DNA of 64,000 nt from G963664585 sp963664585. Lineage in GTDB: Bacteria > Bacillota > Clostridia > Oscillospirales > Ruminococcaceae. Positions 51,354 to 60,560 of this stretch are shown here, one piece after another. The DNA lies in assembly GCA_963664585.2 (NCBI GenBank), contig CAXXEO010000002.1, positions 1-64,000 on the forward strand, read 5' to 3'. Each line of letters opens with the position of its first letter. The first letter of the stretch is position 1. A model generated the notes under the pieces. The model worked only from the letters and a program-made list of their open reading frames with translations, searched no databases and had not been told where the DNA came from. The translations under genes were made by a program, and so were the position numbers.

Positions 51354-51384
51354 TTATCTCCCCCAGCGGAGGCGGGGGAGAGTT
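51354..51384. repeat. GC-core hairpin after the GNAT gene
   Basis: TTATCTCCCCC arm, AGCGGAG loop region, GCGGGGGAGA arm; 13 bases after the stop of the neighbouring GNAT gene, a possible terminator. Confidence 0.5.
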
Positions 51385-51396
51385 CAAAGCTCAGCT

Positions 51397-52230
51397 TTAG
51401 AAGCGCCGTTCCATCACAATACAGTCGGTGGCGTCGGCTGTAAAACCGGCTGTGGTAAGCGTTTCCTCAAGAGCAGGGTGGTTATAGACAAACATGGTGC
51501 TAAGCTTTTGAGCACCTGCCGCTTTCGCCAAATTTTGTGCAAGACCCAAACAGGCATCGATGTCCCCCTCTATCACACCGATGTGAAGGGCTGTTTTCGG
51601 TTGAAAGCGTGCGCCGAGAACTACAAGACTTTGACTTTCTTTGTTCTCCCAGACCCAGCCTTTGTCGGACAGAGCGCTGTATAGGGCATCGTTCATGGCG
51701 TAAAAGGTGCGGTTAAAGACCATAAAGCCTCCATAGCTTTCTGCAAGGGGTGCAAGAAGCGCTGACGCTCTCTTTCCATCCGCCTGGACGAAGCCCTGTA
51801 GCATCGGAGCGTTCACATCAATGGGAAGGTGCATCCCGCGTCCGCGATAGGCCAGCGTGAATCCGTTATAGGCGGCCAGTCCGCCGGATACCTGATTGGT
51901 AACACCGGTGTACATCCGTGCGAACGGTGCGTGGAGTTCTTTGGCCTCCTCAAGATACCGTCGGTAGATGGCTTTACCCACCCCTTGTCCCTGATACTTG
52001 GGATCAACTCGCAAGGTTTCCAGCCAGACAGAACCGTCGTAAAGTTGGGTGAGCTTTCCGATACCTGCCAATACCCCATCAACATAGGCACAGGTCAAGT
52101 CGCCTACGCTTTCTTTGAAGTAAAGATCAGAAACATCGCGAAGATATTGCAGTTTGGGGGTCGAAAGCGCCTCAACCCTGTAACATTCATCCAAGTCGGA
52201 CAGGGTTGCTTTTTTCAGGGTAATCTCCAT
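51397..52230 (-). CDS. Two-domain GNAT acetyltransferase
   Basis: A 277-residue protein. The N-terminal GNAT domain has LRVDPKYQGQGVGKAIYRRY (about 75-94) as motif A and a GGLAAYNGFTLAYRG final strand. The C-terminal half (about 150-277) looks like a degenerate second domain. ATG 52230 has GGAGG 7 bases upstream. Substrate unknown; codon use resembles chromosomal neighbours, not the AT-rich GNATs. Confidence 0.82.
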   Translation of the reverse strand: MEITLKKATLSDLDECYRVEALSTPKLQYLRDVSDLYFKESVGDLTCAYVDGVLAGIGKLTQLYDGSVWLETLRVDPKYQGQGVGKAIYRRYLEEAKELHAPFARMYTGVTNQVSGGLAAYNGFTLAYRGRGMHLPIDVNAPMLQGFVQADGKRASALLAPLAESYGGFMVFNRTFYAMNDALYSALSDKGWVWENKESQSLVVLGARFQPKTALHIGVIEGDIDACLGLAQNLAKAAGAQKLSTMFVYNHPALEETLTTAGFTADATDCIVMERRF

Positions 52231-52294
52231 AAGGGCAGCCTCCATTTATACATTTTGTTTCTATCATAACACAAGTTTTTTATGAAAGGAATTA

Positions 52295-52400
52295 TATAGC
52301 CAATTAACTTAAAAACTGGCTATATATAAAACGTCATTTTCTTCCCCCGCCTTCGGCGGGGGAAGAAATCACAAGCTTGTTTTCAAGTTAATCAACTATA
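52295..52400 (-). repeat. Family 1 106-bp dyad element, copy 14
   Basis: Inverse orientation, full length, consensus ends and core; GAA loop in family orientation. Confidence 0.9.
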
Positions 52401-52471
52401 GCTATGGCAGCCGATTGCTTTTTCCTATTTAAAATAATCCTAATATTTTTTATGTATAATGGTTAAAAATT

Positions 52472-53173
52472 TTATGCCTTCAAATCAATTTGTTCGGATT
52501 TCTGCTGATCCACTACCTGATTGCCGACAGTTTCCTTCTGCTTTTCAGACTCATCTTTTGCAGAAACGGCTGCGGCTTCATTAGCATTCACAGTTTGACC
52601 AACCATATTCTCTTCTTCATCAGAGGCAGTATTGTCAGCCTCACCAGACCGGCTTGCTTGTTCCTTATATTCTTGTATGGCCTGCGCAGTCTTATTTAAG
52701 TCCTGCGAAGCTTCTTCTATTTCGGGCATTGCATAAGATAAAGCCCTTTTCATAGTACTGCTGTCACCTTTTGTACTGGCTTTTGCATAGACAGAAAATG
52801 CTGTTTCCCCTATTTCCAAGTGGCTGGAGGCTGAAATAATACCCGTCATCTCAATTTGGGTTAAACCTTGTGTTTTCTCATCCTTCACCCGCATTTTTTC
52901 TGTTTGCTTATCATTTTTTGCGGCCATGTCTTCGCTCAGCTTTTTTGTTTGCTCCACAATAATTTGGTTTTCGATTTCACTGATCTTCTGTTGAAGCGCT
53001 TTGATTTTCTCTTGTTTTATTTCGGTGGGCAGCTTACTCTCCTGCGTTTTCTTGATCTGATCCTGAATTTGCATTTTTTCTTTTCGCAATGCATTTAACG
53101 TGGAATTCGAGGAATTGTTTGGATTTAGCTCAATCGAATTATATGCCGCACCGGATGCTCCGCTTATTTGCAT
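52472..53173 (-). CDS. FlxA-like coiled-coil protein
   Basis: A 233-residue, charged, mostly helical protein. MQISGASGAAYNS opening and the coiled coil around KEKMQIQDQIKKTQESKLPT and KIKALQQKISEIENQI (residues 28-75) match the FlxA-like family, whose role is unclear (first seen as a flagellar-regulon gene in E. coli). No membrane segment; the acidic, Gln-rich C-terminus is low complexity. No flagellar genes are nearby. Confidence 0.65.
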   Translation of the reverse strand: MQISGASGAAYNSIELNPNNSSNSTLNALRKEKMQIQDQIKKTQESKLPTEIKQEKIKALQQKISEIENQIIVEQTKKLSEDMAAKNDKQTEKMRVKDEKTQGLTQIEMTGIISASSHLEIGETAFSVYAKASTKGDSSTMKRALSYAMPEIEEASQDLNKTAQAIQEYKEQASRSGEADNTASDEEENMVGQTVNANEAAAVSAKDESEKQKETVGNQVVDQQKSEQIDLKA

Positions 53174-53273
53174 ATCTGCCTCTCCTTGTTGTCAAATAAT
53201 TCCATATTTACAAGTGATATATCGACATATTGCAGCCGAATATTAATTTTAACAGTTAAAATCTTACAATTTT

Positions 53274-53498
53274 TTATCTGCTTTTAGGATAGGGTTCTTT
53301 CTCATTAGTGCGCCCCATGAGATAATCGACGCTTGTCCCGTAAAAGTCGGCGATCTGGGCAAGAATTTCACTGGGAATTCCTCTGTTTCCTATCTCATAG
53401 CTGGAATAGGCGCGTTGTGAGATATTTAAATATTTAGCCAGCTGCCACTGCTTTAAATCCTGATCCTCACGAAGATCTTTAACTCTGCAATATTTCAT
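53274..53498 (-). CDS. XRE-family DNA-binding protein
   Basis: A 74-residue Cro/CI-type regulator that is nearly all helix-turn-helix (WQLAKYLNISQRAYSSYEIG) followed by DFYGTSVDYLMGRT. It is divergent from the small Cys protein across an 82-base gap with a large palindrome, so autoregulation and control of the neighbour are likely. Confidence 0.88.
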   Translation of the reverse strand: MKYCRVKDLREDQDLKQWQLAKYLNISQRAYSSYEIGNRGIPSEILAQIADFYGTSVDYLMGRTNEKEPYPKSR

Positions 53499-53512
53499 CT
53501 ATAATCACCCCA

Positions 53513-53570
53513 ACCATATTGTATTTTAGCTCAATATGGTATATTGTTATTTATACCATATTGAGCTAAA
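53513..53570. promoter_or_regulatory. Operator region with 19-bp perfect inverted repeat
   Basis: TTTAGCTCAATATGGTATA (53525-53543) and its exact complement (53552-53570) around an 8-base centre. A third half-site ACCATATTG is at 53513-53521. The motif CAATATGGT/ACCATATTG thus occurs three times between the divergent XRE and Cys-protein genes. Confidence 0.75.
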
Positions 53571-53580
53571 TTATACTGAG

Positions 53581-53763
53581 GTGATTACAATAGAGGAGAC
53601 ATGCGGAAACTGCAAGCACTTTTTAAGGCACTTTATCAAAATCGATGACAAGTTTCATGAATTGCAGATGGGACACTGTATTTTTCCGCGAGTGAAGAAT
53701 CGGTGGACCGATACCAAGGGATGCGATCACTGGCAATTAGGGAAAACCGACTTGCAAAAGTAA
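53581..53763 (+). CDS. Small cysteine-rich protein
   Basis: A 60-residue protein from a GTG at 53581 with a TGAG purine stretch close upstream. It contains CGNCKHF, GHCIF and CDHWQ: four Cys and His that could bind zinc. Small proteins of this pattern occur in Clostridia and in their prophages; function unknown. It is likely controlled by the XRE regulator. The frame extends upstream to 53536, inside the palindrome, so the start is chosen from context. Confidence 0.55.
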   Translation: MITIEETCGNCKHFLRHFIKIDDKFHELQMGHCIFPRVKNRWTDTKGCDHWQLGKTDLQK

Positions 53764-53812
53764 AATAACGCAGACTTGCCCCCAAGACGCAATAAACCCC
53801 ATACATAAAGCT

Positions 53813-53851
53813 TTGTTATCTCCCTCCGCCTTCGACGGAGGGAGATAACAA
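53813..53851. repeat. 39-bp GC-core hairpin
   Basis: TTGTTATCTCCCTCCG and its exact complement around CCTTCGA; same length as the hairpin at 40515-40553. Confidence 0.65.
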
Positions 53852-53907
53852 TCTATTTACATTCCCTGCAACACGGGGAAAAAGAGGCAAATTGTCGTGC
53901 AACATAA

Positions 53908-53937
53908 AAATTCCCCCGCCAGACGGCGGGGGAATTT
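53908..53937 (-). terminator. Intrinsic terminator of the PFOR gene
   Basis: AAATTCCCCCGCC and exact complement with a 4-base loop; the minus strand continues into TTTTTAT. It starts 8 bases after the stop codon. Confidence 0.85.
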
Positions 53938-53944
53938 CGGTTAA

Positions 53945-56900
53945 TTATTCAGCATCGTAGAGCTTAGTTAGTCTCACCAAATGCTCATATTTGTCAGCAG
54001 CCGACTTGGTTGCCTTATCGAACAACTCTGTAGCACGCTCTGGGAAGGCGCGAACAAGGGAGCTGTAGCGAACCTCGCCGTTGATGAAATCCTTATAGCT
54101 CGCGGTAGGAGCCTTGGAATCCAACTGGAATGGATTCTTGCCTTCAAGGGCCAGACGGGGATCAAAGCGGAACATATGCCAGTAACCGGCAGCAACCGCA
54201 TTCTTGATCTCGGTCTGCGCCATGCCCATGCCGCCCTTAATACCGTGGTTGATACAAGGAGCGTAAGCAATGATAAGCGAGGGGCCATTATAGCTTTCCG
54301 CGTCGGCAATGGCCTTGACGCACTGGTTATAGTCAGCACCCATGGCAATTTGAGCGACATAGACATAGCCATAGCTCATGGCAATCGCGGCCAGGTCCTT
54401 CTTCTTAACATCCTTACCGGCGGCAGCAAACTGAGCGACTGCACCGGTGGGGGTGGACTTGGAAGATTGTCCGCCCGTATTGGAGTATACTTCGGTATCA
54501 AACACGAAGATGTTTACATCCTCGCCTGAGGCAATCACATGGTCGAGGCCACCAAAACCGATATCATAGGCCCAACCATCGCCGCCAAAGATCCAAACGG
54601 ACTTCTTGGAGAGGTTTTCCTTGCCAGTAAGAATTTCAGCACATTTGGGGCATCCTTCAGCGGCGCTCTTCTCAAGTGCGGCAATCAGGGCAGTGGTAGC
54701 GGCCTTGTTCCTGGTGCCGTCGGTGACGGTCTCAAGATAGGCGGCAGTCGCTTCTCTGATAAAATCCTTCGAGGTTTCCTTGTTCAGCGCTACGATCTTG
54801 GAGATCAGAGTGTTTCTCATCGAGGCCTGTGCAAGATACATGCCATAGCCGTACTCAGCGTTGTCTTCAAAGAGTGAGCTGGCCCAAGCCGGACCACGTC
54901 CATCCTTGCCCACGGTATAGGGGGTGGAGGGAGCGGAGCCGCCCCAGATAGAAGTACAACCTGTGGCATTGGCGATATACATTCTGTCGCCGAACAGCTG
55001 GGTGACCAGCTTGGCGTAAGGGGGCTCGCCGCATCCGGCACAAGCGCCGGAGAACTCGAGCAGCGGCTGCTTGAACTGACTGCCCTTGACGGTGGTCTCC
55101 TTGAATTTTTCAAAGACTTCAGGATTCGTCGGCAGGCTGAGACCGTAATTGAAGGCCTCCTGTGCGTACATCTGGCTTTCCAGGGACTCCATAACCAAAG
55201 CTTTCTGGCCCTTCTTGCCGGGGCAGACATTGGCGCAGGAACCACATCCGGTACAGTCGAGGGCAGAAATGGTCATGGCGAACTTATATCCGGGCATACC
55301 GGTCATGTCCAGCATCTTCATTCCGGCGGGGGCGGCGGCAGCCTGTTCGGCATTCATCACTACCGGGCGGATGACGGCATGGGGACATACATACGAGCAG
55401 AAGTTACACTGGATACAGTTTTCCGTGTTCCAGCAGGGAATATCCACAGCGATGCCACGCTTCTCATAAGCGGACGAGCCCTGCGGGAGGGTACCGTCAG
55501 CGGCGGCGGCAAAGGCAGAAACAGGCAGGCTGTCGCCCTTCTGCGCATTCATCGGAGTCAGAAGGTTATTGACATAATCGACGAGATCCTTGCGGTCTCC
55601 GGTGGCAACAGGATAGGTAATCGCGCCGGAAGCATTCTTCCAGGACGCGGGGATCTCGATCTTCTTGGCGTCGGTCATACCGCGGTCAATAGCAGCGTGG
55701 TTCATGGCAACAATCTGATCACCACGGCGGCCATAGCTCTTGGTGGCGGCATCTTTCATAAAGCGCAGCGCATCCTCGACAGGGATGATGTTGGCAAGTT
55801 TAAAGAATGCAGCCTGTAAAATTGTATTGATGCGTCCACCCAGTCCCAACTCGCGGGCGATGGTAATACCGTCGATGGTATAGAACTTGATTTCGTTCTC
55901 AGCCATAAAGCGTTTCATATCGCCGGGGAGTCTGGCCTCGATCTCGTCCATATCCCATCCACAGCCCAGAAGGAAGGTGCCGCCCTTCTTGAGGTCGGAA
56001 ACCATATCGTATTTCGTGACATAAGAGGGGTTATGGCAGGCGACAAAATCAGCCTTGTTGATCAGATAAGTGGATTTAATGGGTTTCTTACCGAAACGAA
56101 GGTGGGAAACAGTAACGCCGCCCGACTTCTTGGAGTCATAGGCGAAATAAGCCTGCGCATACATATCGGTGTGGTCACCGATGATCTTAATGGAGTTTTT
56201 GTTGGCGCCGACGGTGCCGTCAGAGCCCAGACCCCAGAACTTACAGCTTGTGGTACCGGTGGGGGTGGTGTCGGGGGACTCGGCCGTGTCGAGGGAAAGA
56301 TAGGTAACATCGTCGTTAATGCCGATCGTGAAGCGTTTCTTCGGGGTTTTTGAGGCGGCGTTCTTATAAACGGCGACGATTTGGTTGGGGGTGGTGTCCT
56401 TCGAGCCCAGACCATAGCGGCCGGCGTAAACAGGCATAGTGCCAAACTGGGACTCTCTGATGCCCAGAACCACGTCAAGATAAAGGGGCTCGCCCAGAGA
56501 ACCGGGCTCTTTGGTGCGGTCGAGGATGGAAAGCGTCTTGGCAGTCTTGGGAATAGCCGCAATTAGGCGGTCGGCGGCGAAGGGACGATAGAGACGCACC
56601 TTGATGAGACCAACCTTTTGACCATTAGCAACCAGATAATCGATCGTCTCTTCGATCGTGTCGCAAACAGAGCCCATCGCAATAATCACATGCTCGGCAT
56701 CCGGGGAGCCATAATAATTGAAGAGTTTATAGCCGGTTCCGATTTTCTCGTTGACCTTGCCCATATACTCCTCGACCATGGCGGGAAGCCTGTCGTAGTA
56801 GGGGTTGGACGCTTCAGTTGCCTGAAAGAAAATATCAGGGTTCTGGGCGCTTCCGCGAAGGACGGGATGATCGGGGTGAAGGGCATTCTTCTTGAAGCGG

Positions 56901-57502
56901 TTGACACTTTCCCAATCCAGCATGTCGGCCAGATCTTTATAGTCCCAGGTCTCGATCTTCTGAATCTCATGGGATGTTCTGAAGCCGTCAAAGAAATGAA
57001 TAAAGGGTACGCTTCCTTTGATGGCGGTCAGGTGAGCGACGGCGCCCAGATCCATGGTCTCTTGCACATTGCCTGAGCAGAGCATGGCAAAGCCAGTCTG
57101 GCGGCAGGCATAAACATCCGAGTGGTCACCAAATATGCACAGGGCGTGGGTCGACAGGGCACGGGCCGATACGTTAATCACCGCGGGCAGAAGCTCGCCG
57201 GCCATTTTGTACATGTTGGGGATCATCAGAAGAAGCCCCTGTGAAGCAGTGAAGGTGGTCGTCAGAGCACCGGCGGCAAGAGAGCCATGAACGGTTCCCG
57301 CAGCACCCGCCTCGGACTGCATCTCAACAACCTTTACCTTTTCGCCGAAAATGTTTGTCAGGCCGTTAGCCGACCACTGGTCAGTGACCTCAGCCATCAC
57401 CGATGACGGGGTGATGGGGTATATGGCTGCTACATCGGTAAACGCATACGATACATGCGCGGCGGCATTGTTGCCGTCCATTGTTTTCATCTTTCTTGAC
57501 AT
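53945..57502 (-). CDS. nifJ: Pyruvate:ferredoxin (flavodoxin) oxidoreductase, single chain
   Basis: Oxidises pyruvate to acetyl-CoA and CO2, reducing ferredoxin; the key step of anaerobic pyruvate use. It has 1185 residues in the one-chain form (1170-1200 is usual). Domain order: TPP pyrimidine-side domain (1-250), domain II-III, two [4Fe-4S] sites (CIQCNFCSYVCPH near residue 700 and CTGCGSCANVCPG near 757), then the TPP domain with CAGCGEPPYAK (near 828) and GDGWAYDIGFGG (near 978). GGAGG precedes the ATG. It is monocistronic. Confidence 0.97.
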   Translation of the reverse strand: MSRKMKTMDGNNAAAHVSYAFTDVAAIYPITPSSVMAEVTDQWSANGLTNIFGEKVKVVEMQSEAGAAGTVHGSLAAGALTTTFTASQGLLLMIPNMYKMAGELLPAVINVSARALSTHALCIFGDHSDVYACRQTGFAMLCSGNVQETMDLGAVAHLTAIKGSVPFIHFFDGFRTSHEIQKIETWDYKDLADMLDWESVNRFKKNALHPDHPVLRGSAQNPDIFFQATEASNPYYDRLPAMVEEYMGKVNEKIGTGYKLFNYYGSPDAEHVIIAMGSVCDTIEETIDYLVANGQKVGLIKVRLYRPFAADRLIAAIPKTAKTLSILDRTKEPGSLGEPLYLDVVLGIRESQFGTMPVYAGRYGLGSKDTTPNQIVAVYKNAASKTPKKRFTIGINDDVTYLSLDTAESPDTTPTGTTSCKFWGLGSDGTVGANKNSIKIIGDHTDMYAQAYFAYDSKKSGGVTVSHLRFGKKPIKSTYLINKADFVACHNPSYVTKYDMVSDLKKGGTFLLGCGWDMDEIEARLPGDMKRFMAENEIKFYTIDGITIARELGLGGRINTILQAAFFKLANIIPVEDALRFMKDAATKSYGRRGDQIVAMNHAAIDRGMTDAKKIEIPASWKNASGAITYPVATGDRKDLVDYVNNLLTPMNAQKGDSLPVSAFAAAADGTLPQGSSAYEKRGIAVDIPCWNTENCIQCNFCSYVCPHAVIRPVVMNAEQAAAAPAGMKMLDMTGMPGYKFAMTISALDCTGCGSCANVCPGKKGQKALVMESLESQMYAQEAFNYGLSLPTNPEVFEKFKETTVKGSQFKQPLLEFSGACAGCGEPPYAKLVTQLFGDRMYIANATGCTSIWGGSAPSTPYTVGKDGRGPAWASSLFEDNAEYGYGMYLAQASMRNTLISKIVALNKETSKDFIREATAAYLETVTDGTRNKAATTALIAALEKSAAEGCPKCAEILTGKENLSKKSVWIFGGDGWAYDIGFGGLDHVIASGEDVNIFVFDTEVYSNTGGQSSKSTPTGAVAQFAAAGKDVKKKDLAAIAMSYGYVYVAQIAMGADYNQCVKAIADAESYNGPSLIIAYAPCINHGIKGGMGMAQTEIKNAVAAGYWHMFRFDPRLALEGKNPFQLDSKAPTASYKDFINGEVRYSSLVRAFPERATELFDKATKSAADKYEHLVRLTKLYDAE

Positions 57503-57719
57503 CTTTTATTTCCTCCCTTTTGGGTTTTAATCTATCATTACAAGATTTGTCCTACTTTTATCCCATTTTCCGGGCATGGTACAATATCTGTAGATAATAT
57601 TAGATCATATTATTTGCAATTTCGCAAGGTTTCTTGCATAAATTTTACTATCTCTGTGCAAAGTGTCGATTTTGCCCCCATATTGCTATGACTTTTTCCA
57701 GTATAATTTCTCAATTCAT

Positions 57720-57748
57720 TTGACAGTATCTTGAAAAAAGACTATATT
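57720..57748 (+). promoter_or_regulatory. Promoter of the CorC/HlyC gene
   Basis: TTGACA (57720-57725), 17-base spacer, TATATT (57743-57748), with an AAGGAG site and ATG 45 bases further on. Confidence 0.75.
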
Positions 57749-57795
57749 TATGATTGAGTAGGCGGTTACACCCGCCAAATTTAAGGAGATGTACC

Positions 57796-59100
57796 ATGAT
57801 TCCCGATGACGGACTGCCCGCCAGTATTCTTGCTATCACTGCAATAATCTTTTCCTGCGCTTTAATCAGTATGGCCGACGCATCGGCAAGCTATGTGTCG
57901 GACAACCGGCTTGAGCTCCTTGATGAAACAGAGGACAACCATTCCGCGCGCAGGCTGAGAAGGCTTCGTACCAGAACCACGCAACTCATTCTTTCCGTGA
58001 GGGCAGCCGAGATTTCTCTGGCTATGGTTGCCGGGCTATTGTGTACCCTGTCAGGAAACGCCCTTTCTCACTATACGGGGATCTCAGGTTGGATTGGACA
58101 GGCGCTGGTCCTCTTTCTTTGTATCCTTCTCCTTCTCATCTTTGGGGGTATGGTGCCTCGCCGTATGGCTGCCTACCACCCGGAAGACCTGGCTCTTTCT
58201 CTTTCTCCCCTCTTGTGGATTGTATGCGCGCTTTTTGCCCCCATCGTGTCTCTCATGACTGGGGTAAGCTCGCTTATTCTGCGTTTGGCAGGAAAAAAGC
58301 CCGATGAAGAACCGGGACGGGTAACTGAGGAGGATATACGCCAAATGATCGGCGTTGGAGAAGAAAGCGGCGAGATCGAGGAACAGGAAATGGACATGAT
58401 CAACAACGTGTTCGAATTCGATGACCGTACCGTGGGCGAGGTGATGACACACCGCACCGGCATCTGTGCCGCGCCGGTCACCTCGAGCTTGGGTGAGCTT
58501 GCCGAAGTTGCCATCGAAAGCGGCCACTCGCGCATACCTATCTACACAGATGATCTTGATGACATAGTGGGAATAGTGTATGCCAAAAGCCTGCTAAAAT
58601 ACCTGTCAGATCCAGATAGCTTTGATATGGCGGCGGAGATGAGAAGGCCTCTTTATGTCCCCGAATCCACAAAATGCACCGATTTGTTTAAACTTTTTAA
58701 GGACGAGAAAACCCAGATGGCCGTTGTCGTCGACGAATATGGGGGTACCTATGGGGTTGTCACGATGGAGGACCTTTTGGAATCCATCGTCGGAAATATG
58801 CAGGACGAGTTTGATAACGAGGATGAGGAGATTTTGCAGGTAGCCGAGGGGATCTTTATTTTCCATGGAAATATCTCGCCCGACACGGTTGAGCATGCCT
58901 TGGATATCGACCTTCCACAAGACAGCGGCTATGACACTCTGGGGGGGATGATCACCGATCTTATTGGTTATTTACCAAAGTCAGGGGACGGGGTATCAGT
59001 CAATATGCAAAACACTCGATTTACAGTCCTTGAGGCTGACGATAGAAGAATTACTCGGGTGCTAGCCGAGCCGGCCCCACCTGACGATGAGGAAAAATAA
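57796..59100 (+). CDS. CorC/HlyC family protein (CNNM/DUF21, CBS, CorC)
   Basis: A membrane protein of 434 residues related to magnesium/cobalt exporters of the CNNM group (often called hemolysin-like). The DUF21 membrane part covers about 1-180, two CBS domains about 205-320 (VMTHRTGICAAPVTSSLGEL, VVVDEYGGTYGVVTMEDLLE), and the CorC_HlyC domain is C-terminal (about 345-420). Probably involved in ion homeostasis. AAGGAG precedes the ATG. Confidence 0.9.
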   Translation: MIPDDGLPASILAITAIIFSCALISMADASASYVSDNRLELLDETEDNHSARRLRRLRTRTTQLILSVRAAEISLAMVAGLLCTLSGNALSHYTGISGWIGQALVLFLCILLLLIFGGMVPRRMAAYHPEDLALSLSPLLWIVCALFAPIVSLMTGVSSLILRLAGKKPDEEPGRVTEEDIRQMIGVGEESGEIEEQEMDMINNVFEFDDRTVGEVMTHRTGICAAPVTSSLGELAEVAIESGHSRIPIYTDDLDDIVGIVYAKSLLKYLSDPDSFDMAAEMRRPLYVPESTKCTDLFKLFKDEKTQMAVVVDEYGGTYGVVTMEDLLESIVGNMQDEFDNEDEEILQVAEGIFIFHGNISPDTVEHALDIDLPQDSGYDTLGGMITDLIGYLPKSGDGVSVNMQNTRFTVLEADDRRITRVLAEPAPPDDEEK

Positions 59101-59112
59101 AGCAGCACTTAC

Positions 59113-59143
59113 ATATACCCCCCACCTTCGGTGGGGGGTATAT
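59113..59143 (+). terminator. Terminator-like hairpin after the CorC gene
   Basis: ATATACCCCCCACC-TTC and exact complement, 13 bases after the stop, followed by TCGCTTT. Core differs (CCACC) but the layout is that of the GC-core hairpins. Confidence 0.55.
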
Positions 59144-59159
59144 TCGCTTTCATGTACAA

Positions 59160-60560
59160 CTATGATATGATTCTTTTCATCAGAGCCAATAACGTCGCCG
59201 TACGTTCTTCACCCAAACTGTTTAAATAATCGAATAACTGGCGATGCCATTCTCCCTCGCATTCTGACAGATGCAGCGCCTCGTCCGCAATTGTTTCTTC
59301 TGTCAGGCGCCCTTCTGCATCCACCGGGAGTTTTTTGAGCAGCATGGCCAGCCCCGTATCCTCGAGAGAATCAAACAGGCAGGCGTATTCTTCATCAAAA
59401 ATGCAGTAAGCGGCAAGGATATCGGCCAAATCCTCCATACTGTGCACTTCTGATCGAATAAGAGTAATTTTATCCGATATCCCGTTGCAAGACCGGAGGT
59501 CATCGGTGATAGATCGAAACCGATCATCATCCATCCTGTCACCATCCTGATAGTACAGGTCGGCCTCTGGCAGATCCCCGCCTGTGAGGATAAAAAGCGA
59601 GGACAGGCGTCCATCTGCGGCAAAGCACTCCAACCGTTCGCCTGTTTTGGCAAGGCACTCGGCAAAATAAAGGACAAAGGGAGAGGACGCGTCAATTTCG
59701 AGATCATTCATCATCCGGCGGGCTGCGCCTGCCAGCAGGGCTCCCCGTTCTCCCACTGGCTTGTCTTTGAAAATGTCCTGAAGACCTCCGCAATCCGCGA
59801 AAGACAGGGCAAGCTCACGCGGACTCCTTTTGAGCAGCGCAGCCCCTAGGGCGTTAATCAACACCAACTCAAAAATATTGTCCAGCATGTCCTGATAAGG
59901 AAAACCGTATCGAAGGCTCATCCCGCGCAGCAGACCCAAAATGCTCTTCACAGAGAAGAGGCGGCAGAACTCGTTCTCCCAGTATAACTTTTGCAGATAT
60001 CCGTTTATATACTCGATGCCAACTGAATCCATCCGATCCACGCAAAGGGGGTAGTCTATCGACCCTTCGCTTTCGTGGGCGGAAAACTCGCAGTCATATG
60101 AGGAGAAAAAGATGGGCAACTGATCAATCGTATCGTTGTAAGCGTGCATTTCAATGGGTAACCTGCCGGTCTTCACCTTCTCAAGAAGCTCTTTGCTCAT
60201 CTCAAAACAGGCTTTAATCCGCTTGATACCCTGGGCGTGAAGCGAGGGCAATGGCTCTTTCAAAAGCGCCTCAAGGCACGAGTCAGGATCCGGCAGGCTC
60301 TTTAATTCGAAATCAATGCCATAAAGGACCGACCGCGTGATATCCCGGGCTGTTTCAGCCGGGACCGAGCTGCTTTCCCCTTGAGTATATCTCTCCACCT
60401 CGTTCGCTACGATGGAAAGCAGTGCCATCTGGACGCTTTCAAATGCAGACGGAGAAATTAGCTTTTGTTCGAGGGCGGCTTGAAGGATGGTCTCCACCAG
60501 ATGATTTTGATCCAACTTGCTTCCATTGAGGACCGGCTGCCTGATTAGGTCACTGTTCAT
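59160..60560 (-). CDS. DUF6179-like protein of unknown function
   Basis: A 466-residue cytosolic, largely helical, acidic protein. No catalytic motif or membrane segment is seen. Segments such as DYPLCVDRMDSVGIEYINGY and SLRYGFPYQDMLDNIFELVL look conserved in kind. It overlaps the upstream gene by four bases (ATGA), so the two are co-translated and probably act together. I match it to the DUF6179 family from memory; function unknown. Confidence 0.65.
   Translation of the reverse strand: MNSDLIRQPVLNGSKLDQNHLVETILQAALEQKLISPSAFESVQMALLSIVANEVERYTQGESSSVPAETARDITRSVLYGIDFELKSLPDPDSCLEALLKEPLPSLHAQGIKRIKACFEMSKELLEKVKTGRLPIEMHAYNDTIDQLPIFFSSYDCEFSAHESEGSIDYPLCVDRMDSVGIEYINGYLQKLYWENEFCRLFSVKSILGLLRGMSLRYGFPYQDMLDNIFELVLINALGAALLKRSPRELALSFADCGGLQDIFKDKPVGERGALLAGAARRMMNDLEIDASSPFVLYFAECLAKTGERLECFAADGRLSSLFILTGGDLPEADLYYQDGDRMDDDRFRSITDDLRSCNGISDKITLIRSEVHSMEDLADILAAYCIFDEEYACLFDSLEDTGLAMLLKKLPVDAEGRLTEETIADEALHLSECEGEWHRQLFDYLNSLGEERTATLLALMKRIIS

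Noticed and set aside
504..52400. CRISPR array made by the repeats
   Set aside because: Copies are kilobases apart, palindromic over 106 bp and not separated by uniform spacers; no cas genes.
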